From Sipunculus nudus (Eukaryota > Annelida > Sipuncula > Golfingiida > Sipunculidae): a stretch of 64,000 bases of DNA. Both the position numbers and the translations under genes were made by a program. Shown here one piece after another: positions 1-60,000 of this stretch. Location: the NCBI GenBank assembly GCA_026874595.1, contig CM049307.1:43344362-43408361 (forward strand). Reading direction: 5' to 3'. A model generated the notes under the pieces. It searched no databases and was not told the origin of the DNA. It saw only the letters and a program-made list of their open reading frames with translations. How positions within the stretch are numbered: position 1 is the stretch's first letter; every line of letters starts with the position of its first letter.

Positions 1-1299
1 TCAAAATTGCTTTAAAGTGTACATTTTTTATAAATTAATAAACACACTCCATATTTAGATCGTTTTAAAAATACAAATTATACAACGACTAGATCCAAGT
101 GAACTCTAGTTCATGGGAAATATGATGGTTGTGGTCATTTGCCACAATTTCACAGATAATTGAAGTGAATATCACCTCCCTGGATTTTAGGATTCGGCCG
201 TTTAAATCACATCTTTATTTTAAGAAACTCGCTTATGTGACCACCTCGGTTTATACGTCACAGGTATAAATGACACCAAAAATACTATATGGCCATTGAT
301 AACTGTCTTGGTTCATGAAGTAATATTTTTTTACACATCTATATACTCGCCGTCTTTATGAATTGACATTTTCTTCGACTGATGCAGGCTCCTGTTATAC
401 CGCCAGGCCCTGTTGTATTTAATGAGCCTCTGTGTTATTGTTATCTTTTATTACCAAGTCTGACATATCCGATTCTTGTTTTCATTCTTTTGAGTGTCTT
501 GATTTCTTTCAGCCTTGAAATTGTTTAAGAATGTGAAATATGAGCATAAATCGAGTTGTCAATATTAACTGACCAGAGAAAATAAAATGAGCTCTTCTGT
601 TTACTAAATGATAATCAATGTTCCTCTAACATTTGGTAATGCACGTTTCTGCGTCAGCCCATAAGAATATTTTTCTTGCCAGATTTAACCCTTATAAATC
701 TACCACTTCATAAAAAAACTGTGTATGTGATAATGTCATAGATACGGAGCATATGCCAACGTTAAATGGCAGGTATAGATTTGACATTTTACATTCATGC
801 ACTAATACCTATCACAAAGACATGTCAGACCAGCGATGACTGTGTCTGGATATACGTGACATCCGGGTTTACTTGGAAAATCAATAGATTGAAGACGCAG
901 TAACATTAACACCGGGTCACTTCATGAAAAAACATACAGGATAAGATGCCCTCCATGTTTCTCAGCGGACAGGTTTTCCTTTAATAATAAGAACACTGGA
1001 ACGATTTTTTTTACATTCTATAAAATTAGGGGATTCTTTTGACTATATTCACAGGTTAATTTCAAGCTTTGTGCGAGGGAATTTAGAGTCGGATTGTTTT
1101 ATCTGTTCTTTCTTATGTAACCCTGTTTAAAGTTCCAATTCTTGACATGGTTCAATTAAATTACATTACCCATTGAATGTATTACGAAATTTTATATACA
1201 ACTATGTTGTTCACGTATAAAGTGAATTTTACCTATTGTAGCGTTTAATGTATTGTAGCATATCATGACTGACTTATTTGTCGTGTATATAATATTTAT
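1..1299. other. Upstream intergenic, nothing recognised
   Basis: AT-rich sequence with no open frame of note on either strand, no terminal repeats and no RNA gene visible. Confidence 0.5.
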
Positions 1300-1475
1300 G
1301 TACATGTATCTTTGATGATTCATATATTGTGTTACATATGCATACTGTATATTTTATAATCTTTGTACCAGGTTTTTATATCATGTTTTAAGGTTACAGG
1401 GCCTGTGGAAGAACAGAATATAATACTGAACAGGCTACCCTGTATAAATATATTGAAATAAATAAATAAATAAAA
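1300..1475 (+). repeat. Possible retroposon 3' tail ending in (AAAT)n
   Basis: The sequence GGCCTGTGGAAGAACAG...CTGAACAGGCTACCCTGTAT is followed by AAATAAATAAATAAATAAAA, typical of 3' ends of LINE/SINE-type insertions with a short-repeat tail. No coding part is recognised upstream, so the left edge is a guess. Confidence 0.35.
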
Positions 1476-1485
1476 ATTCATCATT

Positions 1486-2239
1486 TTAATATATAAACAT
1501 GCGTTCTCCAATATCTGCTGAGGATAAGGATAATGCACATGATAATAAATTTGAGTTGAAATATTTTATGAGTTCACTTTTTTGTGCAATCGAAAAGTCG
1601 CAGGATTCAGCGGGTTGATACTTTTTTACATATCGCTGATATTTCAGCATCTGCGTCGTTTCTTTAAAAGTTGTCCCTCTGTCCAGGTTTGGAGAGCATT
1701 GAATGACTGACTGACAGTGAAGTCGGCGCTCGAGCCAGCACAGGTCTCCGGAAAATCCGGCCTGCACTGGCTCTCTCAGCAACGACAAAGTTTGACAGAT
1801 TGTGTCGGTTTTCCGTAACATCTCGTTAATTCCCGGCTTCTGTAAACATGAGCGATAATACGAGAACAATGCCGTCAGTGAAAGAGCGGGGGATGGCTCA
1901 CAGTTAGCCATCAAAATGAAAGTCATCCGGTCATGAGCGTCAATATATTTAGTGAATGACGGAATACTATAATATATGGCAAATTATTAATACATGTCAA
2001 AAGTGTGGGAACTGATGTAATTTTTTATAATTCCGAAATTATTCAGGGAAAGTAAGGTTTACTTTTACCAGTCGTCCGTCATGAATCACGGCAGAAGTTG
2101 ATGCACAGTGACCGCATTTATCCCAAAATCGATCCAGTGATTCCTCAATACGAGACCTCTCTAGATATATTTGTAACGCGTATTTCTTGACAAAACAAAC
2201 CGTTTGCGCATTCATAATTCCGGGCATTATTGTTCCCAT
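1486..2239 (-). CDS. Two unidentified open frames divergent to the TMC promoter
   Basis: On the - strand an ATG at 2239 opens 66 codons (to 2039). A second frame opens upstream of 1926 and runs 146 codons (to 1486), including ALFSYYRSCLQKPGINEMLR and DLCWLERRLHCQS. Composition is protein-like and this is one of the longest frames in the window. I recognise no domain. Simple splicing between the two with the best-looking sites is out of frame. It could be a small divergent gene, exons of a larger gene or chance. Confidence 0.25.
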
Positions 2240-2573
2240 GATTTAGCGATTAGTTACTGGATATATCGCTCTCCGCTTCAGCGAGCTACAGCGGACCGTG
2301 GAAGTAACATCTAGCAGACTCGCTTAATCAAAGGCCGTGCCGCCGCTCCGCCTGACACCGCGGCACAAGAGGCGCACAATAGAGTTAATGGGCTTATCAT
2401 GTCTTAATTGCAATTAGCGCACGACTGACAATCGAGACTACTGACAGTTGATACTCCAGTCTGTAATCTCCTTGGTTTTATACACTGACAGAGTTGAAGA
2501 TCGTAGTGAGAGAGTTCACCTGCGAAAAAGGCAGGGCGTTTTACCGATCAGCTGTCCAGGCACCCAGGAAGCA
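2240..2573 (+). promoter_or_regulatory. TMC: Candidate TMC upstream promoter and 5' UTR
   Basis: This stretch is more GC- and CpG-rich than its surroundings (clearest at about 2,325-2,370). A TATA-like TTTTATA lies at about 2476-2482, followed by roughly 90 bases leading to a possible start codon at 2574 that is immediately followed by a GT donor. It could also serve the open frames on the opposite strand just upstream (1.5-2.24 kb). No transcript data are available, so promoter status is inferred from composition and position only. Confidence 0.3.
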
Positions 2574-49675
<47,102 letters not shown>

Positions 49676-49794
49676 GGAAGGGGTCCTTGTCTTTGTTATG
49701 CAATATGTATATATATTTAAACATGTATTTTTTACTTTGGTTTGTTAAAGGAGAAGTTTCTTACATGTTACGAGATTTGTGGTGAAATATGTCT

Positions 49795-50490
49795 CGCACC
49801 TGCAGAGAATTGAAAGGGGGACATCCCTATATCTGACGTCTATATTTACTGAAGATAATGTCTTGGACCTCTCATAAAAATAGACCAGGAAACGCCTATC
49901 CCATCGCACACAGAATGTTCGTTCTGTTAATATCCGAGTGTTTAAATAAAACTTGGGGCGGGGTGGGGGCGGAGGGGGGAGGGCCACAAAAATCCAACAT
50001 ACATTCAATACTGACATCTGGCGGAAAGTCACGACGCTCCCTGCACAGCGATTTACACAGCAGTCGTCCCAGATCATCTTCCTGCGAGCTCAGTCTGGTT
50101 CTGAAGAACCGCTCTACAGAACGAAATCGTGCTCATAGGAAGCTGTCCAAGATCTGTTTTCGTGCAAACAGAGGAGCGTAGAAAATAAGACTAAAGTGTT
50201 TCGCAAAGGACATTTGTAACAAGTGAATTTCAGCGTCAGCACCTATTTAACCAACCGCCTTAGGTTACTTAATGTTTTGTTTGTCAACATTGGCGGTTGT
50301 ACCGTATTTACTCATACCTTTTGGATAAACATGCTCATCCGTCACAGAGGCGTAAACTTATAAGATTCTTTCTTTTACCTAGAGTTCATAGCCATAAATC
50401 ATATAAATATAAAGAATATGTAAGTAGATAGCTTGCTTTAACGAAGCCTACATTGTTCTGGTTTGCGTACACATCGCCTTTCAGGAAACA
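49795..50490 (+). repeat. Dispersed family of about 600 bp, copy 3
   Basis: It matches the other copies in order: CACACAGAATGTTCGTTCTG, GAGTGTTTAAATAAAACTTG with a G run, TTTAACCAACCGCCTTAGGT, TTGTCAACATTGGCGGTTGT, ACCGTATTTACTCATA and CACAGAGGCGTAAAC. About 150 bp at 50.03-50.19 kb (an open stretch including CAGCAGTCGTCCCAGATCAT) is absent from other copies, so it may be an insertion. It begins about 120 bp after the TMC stop and may supply its polyA signal. Confidence 0.7.
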
Positions 50491-52590
50491 AATGCTAGTT
50501 TCAGCATTAATACACATCCGGTTTTACCATATCTGACCTGTTAATGAAAAGAATATTTTGTGTGCTAAATCATGAACATCTCAGTTTTCGGTTGGTGAAA
50601 ATTCGTGCGAATATATAACCTTGGTAAATTCCTCTCCCTAAGTAAAAAATAACAAAGTAGTAAAATGTTAAAAAAATTTGCTTTGTGAAACTTTCTAATT
50701 CCCTATTTATTTAAAGCTCTGTCGGGAACTTTTCTGCAAAATAGCTCCATGAAAAGTGCCAGTTTACTTCACCCCTGAGTCAAAATTTGTTTACCGCTAC
50801 TATATAGTGAACTATCAAAATCCCACTGACGTGGTTAATGATTGCCATTTAAATATGTTCATCTCCTTTGCACATAAATGATTAAGATCAAATATGCAGG
50901 TAACAGGAAGTAGCTATTGAAGTACAGAAAATACTGCTTGGATTTGCCTGAACATATATGCATCAAGTTTCCGAGTCCACCATATACACCATCTACAATC
51001 GACCTTTGACCCTACGGTGTATTCCCTAAATAGCCGTGACGTCACGGGAATGAGCAACATATACAGGTGTTACAGCACTAGGATCAGAGTGTTCATTCCT
51101 CTGGTAACGCTGTATAAAACATATGGGGATATTTCAATCTAAATACAGCGAAAGTATTTCATAATGGAAGAGACATGAATGTGAAAAAATTCTGATACAC
51201 TTTATAACCTATATGTTAACGTTGTATATTTGAATTTAGTATAATGACAATAAACAGTGCATTTTACTGGATTCTATAAGAGAGGTTGTAAAGAGTTACA
51301 TAAATATGATATGTTAAATATAATTGCATTGCCACTGGTCAAAATATATTATTTGTAGGGCGAAAGTCTTTTATTAGGATTTTATGCTACCGTGGACTTC
51401 TTCAGCCTAAATTTCGTTTCTCATCACTCAATTCCTCTCACATACCTGTCATAACGCAGCTGTCATTCATAGGGAACACCAGAAAAGTTCCAAAGTTGCA
51501 CTTTCACTTCCTAGAGAGTCCATCTGCCATTATGTATAAGAAATTATCAGAGACTCCTCATCAAGGGGTTAAGAAAGACCCCCGTAACCTCTATAAAATC
51601 CTGATAGTTCACACTCATGTCGGGTTTTACCTTTTCCTTTTAAACGGAAAGGGTCGCACACACATATTTTGATGTTTTCTTTTCATAAATCATATACGTT
51701 ACTTTTAAACAACATTTATGAAATATAATGTGATACGTTTTACCGTCCATGGGCATACATGTATATGGTTAAAATACTGTACTCAGTGTTATTATATTGA
51801 AGTTTAATAGTTTATATTAATACATATAAGACATACCTTACCAGCGCTTATTCATTTTTATAGAAGACTTTGCCAACCGATTTTCATTATTTAAAGGAAG
51901 AGGTTTGTTAAAATTAAGGGTAAAATAAACCTTTTTTTTATTTTGTATAGGAATGGTATAGGTATGAGGAAACCTTGTAATTAACAATGACGCAATGACC
52001 TGGAATATTCTTTTCAGGCAAGACAGGGCTCAAACGATACTGGATGTAATACTGTGGTTTTATTAGCTGTGAGCATTTAAATGAACTTCGTTTCCTGGAC
52101 AATTATATATCAGTGCTCTTCTCGGTTGTTAAATATATTTTCATAAAATGTATATTCAGATCTCTTTGTTTCATGTATAAGTTTTATATAAAGTATTCAT
52201 TGTTCAAGCTTGTAGTTTGCGCAGATTTTACAAGCTTAATGCATGTAATTCAAAACTACTGCGTTAAACGAACCATTGTATTTGACAAAATCTTAAAAGT
52301 GTTTACAGCTTCATTTCATTTTCATATATTTGGCACTGTAGGTTTTTTTAAGGGATTTTAAGTGACGGGACGGGTGTATTATTATAAACTGTTAAAATAA
52401 AATAAATTTGTTATTCGATCTTAAATTGATTCCAGACTGCTGAGACCAAATCAATGGTCAATGGGATTAAGAAAAGCACAGTTGACTTTTAAATACAATC
52501 ATTGTATAAAGTCACCTAACCTCACTCTGTTGCATTAACCGTTATAATAATTACCCAAAAACAATGTACTTAGTGTGTGCATAACAATAT
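50491..52590. other. Intergenic, nothing recognised
   Basis: AT-rich sequence between the convergent TMC and ARPC1 genes. An 82-codon + strand frame at 52113-52361 is Phe/Lys-rich and looks like chance in AT-rich DNA. Confidence 0.5.
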
Positions 52591-52594
52591 ATTT

Positions 52595-52775
52595 AGAAGA
52601 ACAGGTCCAAGGCCTGTATGTATAAAAGACGTGGTCTCTTGAACGACGATTCAGTGAAACATGGACATAAATGATCTATGATTATGCAGCCATAAGATAT
52701 TATTTAAGATATTAGAATGAATCTCTCAAGGTCTGTCGAGACTTCACCAGTTCGTTATTTGAGCTCAAGTTGAGA
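52595..52775. repeat. Possible diverged copy of the SINE body
   Basis: It contains ACAGGTCCAAGGCCTGTATG and, further on, AATCTCTCAAGG and GAGACTTCACCAGTT, which parallel ACAGGTCCATGGCCTGTTGG and AATCTCTGAGG...GAGATTTCACCAATT in the element at 58.03-58.33 kb. The tRNA-like head is not recognisable. Similarity is by eye and modest. Confidence 0.35.
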
Positions 52776-54179
52776 TGAAACTGTAAAAGTGCATGTTTAG
52801 AAATAAATAAAAAATAAAATATATGCAATTAAGATCCACACACCGAGCCATATCCTGAATTTTGTTTTGGTGGTATACACCAGTGATTATTCCTGTATTA
52901 ACTTGCCTCACACTTTATACCATGAATGGGCCTAGCAGATATTTTATTCCTTAAGGGAATTCATAAGAATTAAAAATTTTTTTATGCTGAATTCCATTTA
53001 TTGTATACTTTAGCTGCCGCCCGTTTTATTTGATAAATGAACTGATTGTCAGTGAACAAATTAGTACTCATTTAAATATGTTATAGAAATCTGTTTTGGC
53101 CATCTGCCATGTCAATTGTATCTGTTTTTAATACAGGATTGGATTTGTTGTTTTGTTATTGCTAATTTATCGATCAGTTAGGGATACGTCTATTTACCTG
53201 TTAAACGATCAGTTTATATTATCTAGGTATGTGATTCCGTCCAAACTTTACAAATCATATATATTACATACAATCTAACAATGTGCTTATCATATATGTG
53301 ATATGGTTTACCATTCATGTTATGCATATTTTAGAGCTGCATATCTGTGATAGAATGGGCATATTTAAAATGTTTGTGTATGTGTGTGTGCATATAAATG
53401 TATATGGCATGGAAAAGTATGCTATTTTCCTATAATATGTTGTGCTGGTATAACACTCAGTAAAACCTCAGTGTTGAAACCACTTAAGGTAACAAAACAG
53501 AAACAAACACCTGCATATATAAACAATCAAAAGAAATTTTAAATAATATAGAATCTGATAACGTATATAAATCTGAAACCGTGTTCTTTCTAATTGAGTA
53601 CCGGTATATGTTGAAGTCTGCATTAATTTTTATATGTTTTAACATGATATGTGATCATGAGGAAAAACGTACAAACTTATCAAACTAAGTAAAACAAATA
53701 TTGAACCTTGGTTGTGCAGTTTTTGGTCAGTCCATATTCGATAAATGAAGGTTTTACTGTGTATTTTGCCAATTATAATGTTAATGATTCATTATTCAAG
53801 AGATATTATAATGTAGTATAAGCATATTACTATAGCGGTGATCATATCAATAAAATGTATATTTTGTATATTATTACCAGCTGAAATGAGCACAAACTGG
53901 GGGTATATATATACCTTCTATGTTGGGGTAAAAATACATATTCTTCAGCACTCGATTTCTTGCAGAGCATGCATGAATATCACGCATACTTTTCACGTGT
54001 TGTAATAACAGTCGTGACACGATACAAATTCAAATAACCTGAATGAATAAAAGGATACTTTGTTTAATGCAAATGATACTGCTGATGTACCATTAGTGAG
54101 CCAGAAAAAAAATATAGTTTATGAATATTGCTGTGAAGCCATGTGATTACTTCCACCATCAGGACCTATGTGAAGTGGT
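52776..54179. other. Intergenic, nothing recognised
   Basis: AT-rich sequence. A fragment CAGTAAAACCTCAG at about 53,459 resembles the left end of the CAGT-ended MITE family but lacks a partner end. Confidence 0.4.
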
Positions 54180-54487
54180 TGCATTTTCGAGGTGATCGCT
54201 GAACGGAGCTGGTCGTTAGGCAAGGTTTTACTGAGCTAGGTTTTGGATCAATGCAAATGTATTGGTACAAGTTTCATTTACATGCAGAACTAACTGTAAG
54301 AAGAATATGCAGTAAAACCTCGCCCAACGACCAACTCAGCTCGGCGACCGCCTCAATATAACGACCAGTTTTTAACGGTCCCAATTCTCTTTTGCTCTAT
54401 ATATCAGACCCCGCTTAGACGACCACCTAAAAAAATGCGGCAACTTTATTGAGGTCCCGTTGGTGGTCATAATTTCGAGGCTTCACC
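54180..54487. repeat. Head-to-head inverted pair of a CAGTAAAACCT-type element
   Basis: The + strand at 54310 reads CAGTAAAACCTCGCCCAACG followed by ACCAACTCAGCTCGGCGACC. The - strand from about 54233 reads CAGTAAAACCTTGCCTAACG followed by ACCAGCTCCGTTCAGCGATC. The arms are about 50 bp, separated by about 75 bp, so single-stranded DNA or RNA could fold back. The + copy continues to TCGAGGCTTCACC near 54,487. A related internal stretch occurs near 9,690-9,750 (GACGGCCACCTC, TTTATCGAGGTCC). Confidence 0.6.
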
Positions 54488-56740
54488 ATATATTTTCTTT
54501 GGTCTCCAACTGCAAAGATCAAGTGTAAAGACCATTAACAGGAAGCTCTGTATGAAGTTGTTATAAAAAAGTTAAACATTTATTGTTACATATTTTATCA
54601 AACCATATAAGACATTTAAATTTAGCTCTGACAGGGTGTAAGTATTTATGTTTGTTATTAATGCGTAAATAAAACGCGAGTCCATTTACCGATCGACATA
54701 ACTCTGTGTTGGCTCTAATAACGAAGTCGGTTGGAGAGCAGATATTTGTTATATAATTTGCCGCAAGCTGGCAGTATCTGTTTGTAAGCCTTGCAATAGA
54801 GCGAGAGCATATTTGGTGGCTCTGTAGGGGGACCACTTAAGGCTTAACAACTACATCGACTGGGCCATTGTATTTATTGTTGGTCCATTTTATTTAACCA
54901 ACACACTCTCTCCCTAGTCTGTCATTCAATCACTTTTAGCTTGCTTCATTTCTGTTTTTAAAAGTAGGTGTTACCATTTACTCTCAGGAGCTGATCGATT
55001 TCATATTCACCTTTTTTAAATCAACCGACTCTTTGCATTCATAGTTTGTTTTGATAGCTTGCAAGAAGTGCCAAATAACTACCTTATATTTCGGTTATGA
55101 AAAAAAAAATAAATAAAGCCTACAGAATTCGTTGTTGTTTTCTTTTTCTATGGTGGGTATATTATTTTGTGTATTTGATGAATGGAAGGTTTCCGTACTT
55201 GAATTAGTCTTCATTTCATTATAAAAAAATATATATTCTTTATTCATTTATATATTTTTTTATTAAAACAAAATTCTCTTAAAGATTTTTAACTTATGTC
55301 AGTAGTATATAAGAACTGATAGAATATCTGGTTGAACCAAACGTCTTAAAATTTATATGATGAAAGAGAAATAAGTTTGAATGCAGCACATTTCAGTTTT
55401 ATGATTCACTGTGGAGCATTTTCTTGGCTTAATAAATGATCAAAACTTTGTGCATCCTGGTTTGATTGAGAAAAAAGTGTAGTTTAAAATAATCATCAAT
55501 CACTGGAAGCCTGGGTGTGTCATTGATTCCCTGATTGCAGCAGGACTTTCAAAGTGCTCAAACAGTTAAAGGGACCTAATCACCTACAAAGCATGTTGAA
55601 TTAACATGAAAAATCCTTCTTCCTTTTTAAATAAATTTGAACCTGCCACCTGCCATAATATTGTCCTGAAACTGTGTGCTTACTCCTTTAAACGAGAGTT
55701 AAAACCAGTGGACCAGGTGCCATCAAAGATGTCAGTAAAAACACAGTGCTGGGGGGCGGGATAGGCCACTGGGGCAATCAAAGATATAAATAAAAACAGC
55801 ACCCGGGGGGGGGGGGGGGGGGGAGGGGAGGGGGCTGTGTGCATCATGAAGCCACAACACATCACTCAGGAGATGCCCTGGCTGACTTTGTTCATAAAAA
55901 TGTATTACATGTTCCCGCTGGCTGAAACACTGTGGATTTATCGCTCGCACTCAAGACCTCCCGATCATGCAACTTTTTAATGACAGGCAGAGCCAAAACA
56001 AGGTGTTTAAAAGCCACATGGGAAGTACTGAGACTGTGTGCTAGGATGGTTTTGCATGGAAACTTTTGTTTAAAGCAACACTAGCTCCTGATTATGCCCC
56101 TTAAGATGGGGAGTCATCATCTTTTGGGTCTGCTAGAGAGTTTACCAAGAATAGTCAATTAATGGCTCAGTTAATACCGTTTTACATTTTAAAGCTAATA
56201 TTTGTGAGGTGTCCTGCAGAATGACTAGATTGTAAACCAGCCAGCCAGCCAGCTTGAAGGACTACAGATAGAGCCTCATCCTAACAACACTGAGAATATG
56301 ACATCCATTGTTATCAGTGCCATCTTGTGTCCATTTAATGAACCAAAGTAACTCAGTGGGAGAAATTCACTCTGAACAATAACTTTGTGTATCCCCATAA
56401 AATAAAGATAAAAAACAAGGGTAAATATAAGATTTATACTGCCTAGTGTACAAATATTACTCAAATTATTGTTCACTCAAAACAGATATCACTCATATTA
56501 TTGTTCCCTAAAAACAATTATCTTACTTATGGATGGAGAGTATTTGAGGTATGATTGTCAATAATACTACTATTGGATATGAAGTATCCTTCTGAGGTTG
56601 AAAGGACTGAGTGTCTGGACCATATGCTACTAATCAACTGGACAAGCATGGTGAAATATAAACAGGTGCTGAGTATAACAAAGATTTCACTTGGTTCATT
56701 TCACACAGAAATCAACAAATTTGATCAGAAATAAGCAATT
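54488..56740. other. Intergenic, nothing recognised
   Basis: AT-rich sequence with a poly-G run at 55805-55822 and a small CAGC repeat at about 56,240. Proline-rich open frames near 55.7-55.95 kb on the - strand come from the poly-G tract. Confidence 0.5.
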
Positions 56741-56746
56741 TTTATT
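56741..56746 (-). terminator. ARPC1: Likely ARPC1 polyadenylation signal
   Basis: TTTATT on + is AATAAA on the - strand, about 275 bases after the ARPC1 stop codon. It is the first canonical signal noticed on that strand and implies a 3' UTR of about 300 bases. Confidence 0.5.
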
Positions 56747-57020
56747 TGCTGGTATTAGTAAAAACACTGATTAAATACAGGTAGTATTTAAACAACAAAA
56801 CTGATTACACTTGTACAGAAGTGTATTATTTTCTGTCAACATATAATGACTTCTTTTCTGCATATGACATACTGCCAACATTTCTAAGGATGAAGGTAGT
56901 TTTACATATAGGTTACATTTGTGAGCCTTCGGATAATGTTTAATGTTCTGGTATATGTGACTGGGAAGACTCCATCTCGATGCTTGCAACAGGAATGTCA
57001 TAGTAGTCCTGTGGTTATCC

Positions 57021-57059
57021 TTATGCGATGCGAAGCCCAGCAATGGCCTGCTCAAGGCT
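57021..57059 (-). CDS. ARPC1: ARPC1 last exon
   Basis: The acceptor is TTATTTTCAG (- strand). It encodes [12 protein letters not shown] and TAA. This short C-terminal tail after the last WD repeat matches the (T/S)LE...I.GL(R/K)I ending of ARPC1 proteins. It enters in phase 0. Confidence 0.95.
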   Translation of the reverse strand, partial: SLEQAIAGLRIA

Positions 57060-60000
57060 CTGAAAATAAAATTAAACCAGAAAAAGGTTGAAATTCTAGA
57101 TCATTAAGCCATATTAAATTATATAATATTAGTGCCATACTCAAAATTATTTATTCTATATTTACATACAAAGCTAATAGAGCTCTCATTTATATTCTAA
57201 GTTAATCACTTCTGGATGCTCATATAGCAGACTCCAATCCGTGTCAAATTTAAAGTGGCCTATTCTGTTGACTTGTACCTATTCCGATATCAGACTTCAA
57301 TTAACTAAAATAACCCTTTGAACCTTTGATAAAACAGTGCAGGAGACGCTGATACCATTACAAACAGGCTGTTCATTTTGTTTACATCCACGTGTTTATA
57401 ACCCGAGGGGGGCCTCCCAAAATATTTAAATACATTCAACAAGGACATCTGGTGAGAAGTCTGATGAACTAAACTTTTGCAAATGACATTACCAACCATC
57501 TTTGGTAACATGGTTTTTCTGTTTGTCAACACTGCTGCAAATAATGTGTTTACTAACAGCTTGTAAATAAACAAGCTCACACATCCTTAAAAGAGGTGTA
57601 ATGAAAATTTTTCCTAGCAGGAATTACCTAAAGTTCATTATTATGTATGCAGAGTAAACCAGAAATTCACAAATTCAATGACAAAGTCAGATGAATAGCT
57701 GACTTAAAACGCAATTCATGTGTATCCAGATATGAACACACAAGCAGCACACACTCAAAGGATCAAGTAAAACAATACCTTTGTATTGCTTTATGTAGAG
57801 GTAATACAAGAATACCCAGACTTACTCTGAAGTCCCAGATGACCAGCTGACCATCAACTCCTGTGGTACAGAACTTGGTGGCCTGGTCCTTGGTACCGGA
57901 GTGAACAGCAATCTGACTGTAATAAACAACCCATCAATATTATATTCAAGACAGGCTGTAACATACAAATCATAATCAACACAGATGACAACAATACCAT
58001 AACAGGCTAGACAGAACCATTGTGCCATTTCTTTTTTTTTTTATAAGGACAGGTCCATGGCCTGTTGGTAGCACTATCTATTGTATGAGGATGAAGGTAT
58101 CCATATGATAAGGATGATGTATTATTATTGAGCCTTCCGGATTTCATGTTTAATATGCATGGGGTCAGGAATAATCCAGAAGTTAAAACTTGTCCTCAAG
58201 ACATTAGAGCCAATCTCTGAGGTTCAAGTGAGATTTCACCAATTGTGCCATGCATTGAGGCACTGGTGGGGTTGAACCAGGGACCTTCAGCTGTGAAGTC
58301 CAACGCCTTAACCACAAGGCTACGTCCTACCCTTCATATCTTATTGTACAGAAGTTATTCTGCTGTAATTTGCAGTTTTGGGTATGGTCATAATAAAAGC
58401 ATTATATCGCCCTATATTTTGCTGACACACATCCCTTTGATACCTAAAGCCATCCACAAATTTATTCTGACCTACACACTGTCCTCCAATTACTTTTGTG
58501 TCACCCTCACCCTTATTGACCCCTGACAAGTTTCTTCCTTGTATTTTCTTTAAATGTCTTTCGCAGCTGCCATTCCCAATACACACTAAAACCAGAATGT
58601 CAAAAACTTGGTCACAGGGGAGTTTCTTATGAGTGCATTGTTGTTTCACAATATGGTGTCAATATTTACTTTATTAATTTAATAGTCCAATTCCTTGACA
58701 TGCATTCAATCAAGAAAGATGAAAATTCAAAAAGATGGTTTTACTCACGAGATGGTGTTCTGGTGAGTGGTGTTGCGAGATGTCTTGTCTTCCTCGGCAG
58801 ACTGAGCTCGCTTATCAAGGTTCATGAAATGACGCATAGCACTGTAAATAAATAACACAGAAATCATATATTTCTTGAGACAGAAAAGCTGAAGGTGGGT
58901 GGCCTTACCCTGAATATTTGTTTTACAAGTTGTACCAATGCCAGCCAATAGGAGTCTTTTTCAATACCAACACCAGGGGGGGGAGACATATTATATTTTA
59001 CCCTTGGTTATTTGGTTTGCCTGTCAAAGACCTTACACCAAAAGTACTGAACAGATTTTGAAAAAATTTAAAGAGGATTAGGATAATACCAAAGGTATTT
59101 GTATTTTGTATATATACAAAATTTTCTTTAAATTTTGGAAACAATCTGAATCATCACTGCATGTTTATAATTCAAAGCCATCCTTTCATTTTCATTTGTG
59201 ATATACAGCTATTTCTTTTGTCCCTGCGGAGGCTCATAGCAATTGTTATAGAGATATACCCATAACAGTTACAAAACTGGCATTTGCAAGCTTTAGGAGA
59301 CTTACAATAAGTAATAATTAGTCACTAATAAGACACAGAGACTTGAATTTAAAAGGTGGTACTGGTAACAGTCATGTGACTGACAGCAACACTCATACTG
59401 ATAAAAGGTTTATGACTGGATACATTATCAACAAGTAAATTTGTGGCATTAATGTCCCCAGTTTTTGGCTCTTGTTGTCTTTCATGCTTGATAAGCAACC
59501 AAAATTATGACATGTGGAGAAATCTTGAGGACACATGAAACATCCTCTATGACATGTTGAAACATCTGCAGGCGACTATAAAAACTAAAACACATTGAGA
59601 AGTAGAACCAAAATGCACTAAAACATGTGGAGACATCTGCAGGAGAACATAACAAGGGACCTATGGGTCACTGTGCTCAGCTGACGTTAACCTTGAAGGT
59701 AAAAATCTAAAATAATATCAAATGGAGATAAAGTGTAAGAGGAAGAGGTAATAAAGGCCATGGTTAGTTTATATGATTGGTTTGTATTGATGAGCAAGAA
59801 ATTGTTGCAAAAAATATTTTGTGACCTGACCATGTGGTTCCTAATGTTGAAACTAAAGCATGTGAGCAGTTTGTGAACATATGATCTGTACTATTACCAT
59901 AATCATTAGTTGGTTTTTCGATTAACTGTTGACATTTCAGTAGTTTACACATTTGTTCAATAGAATCTATTTTTTTGTATAATATATATTATTAAATATA

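Noticed and set aside
55680..55950. Proline-rich open frames on the - strand
   Set aside because: They read through a poly-G tract; no other support.
58245..58332. Possible functional tRNA gene on the - strand
   Set aside because: Only A- and B-box-like segments are present, no complete cloverleaf, and the sequence continues into a SINE body with an A tail.
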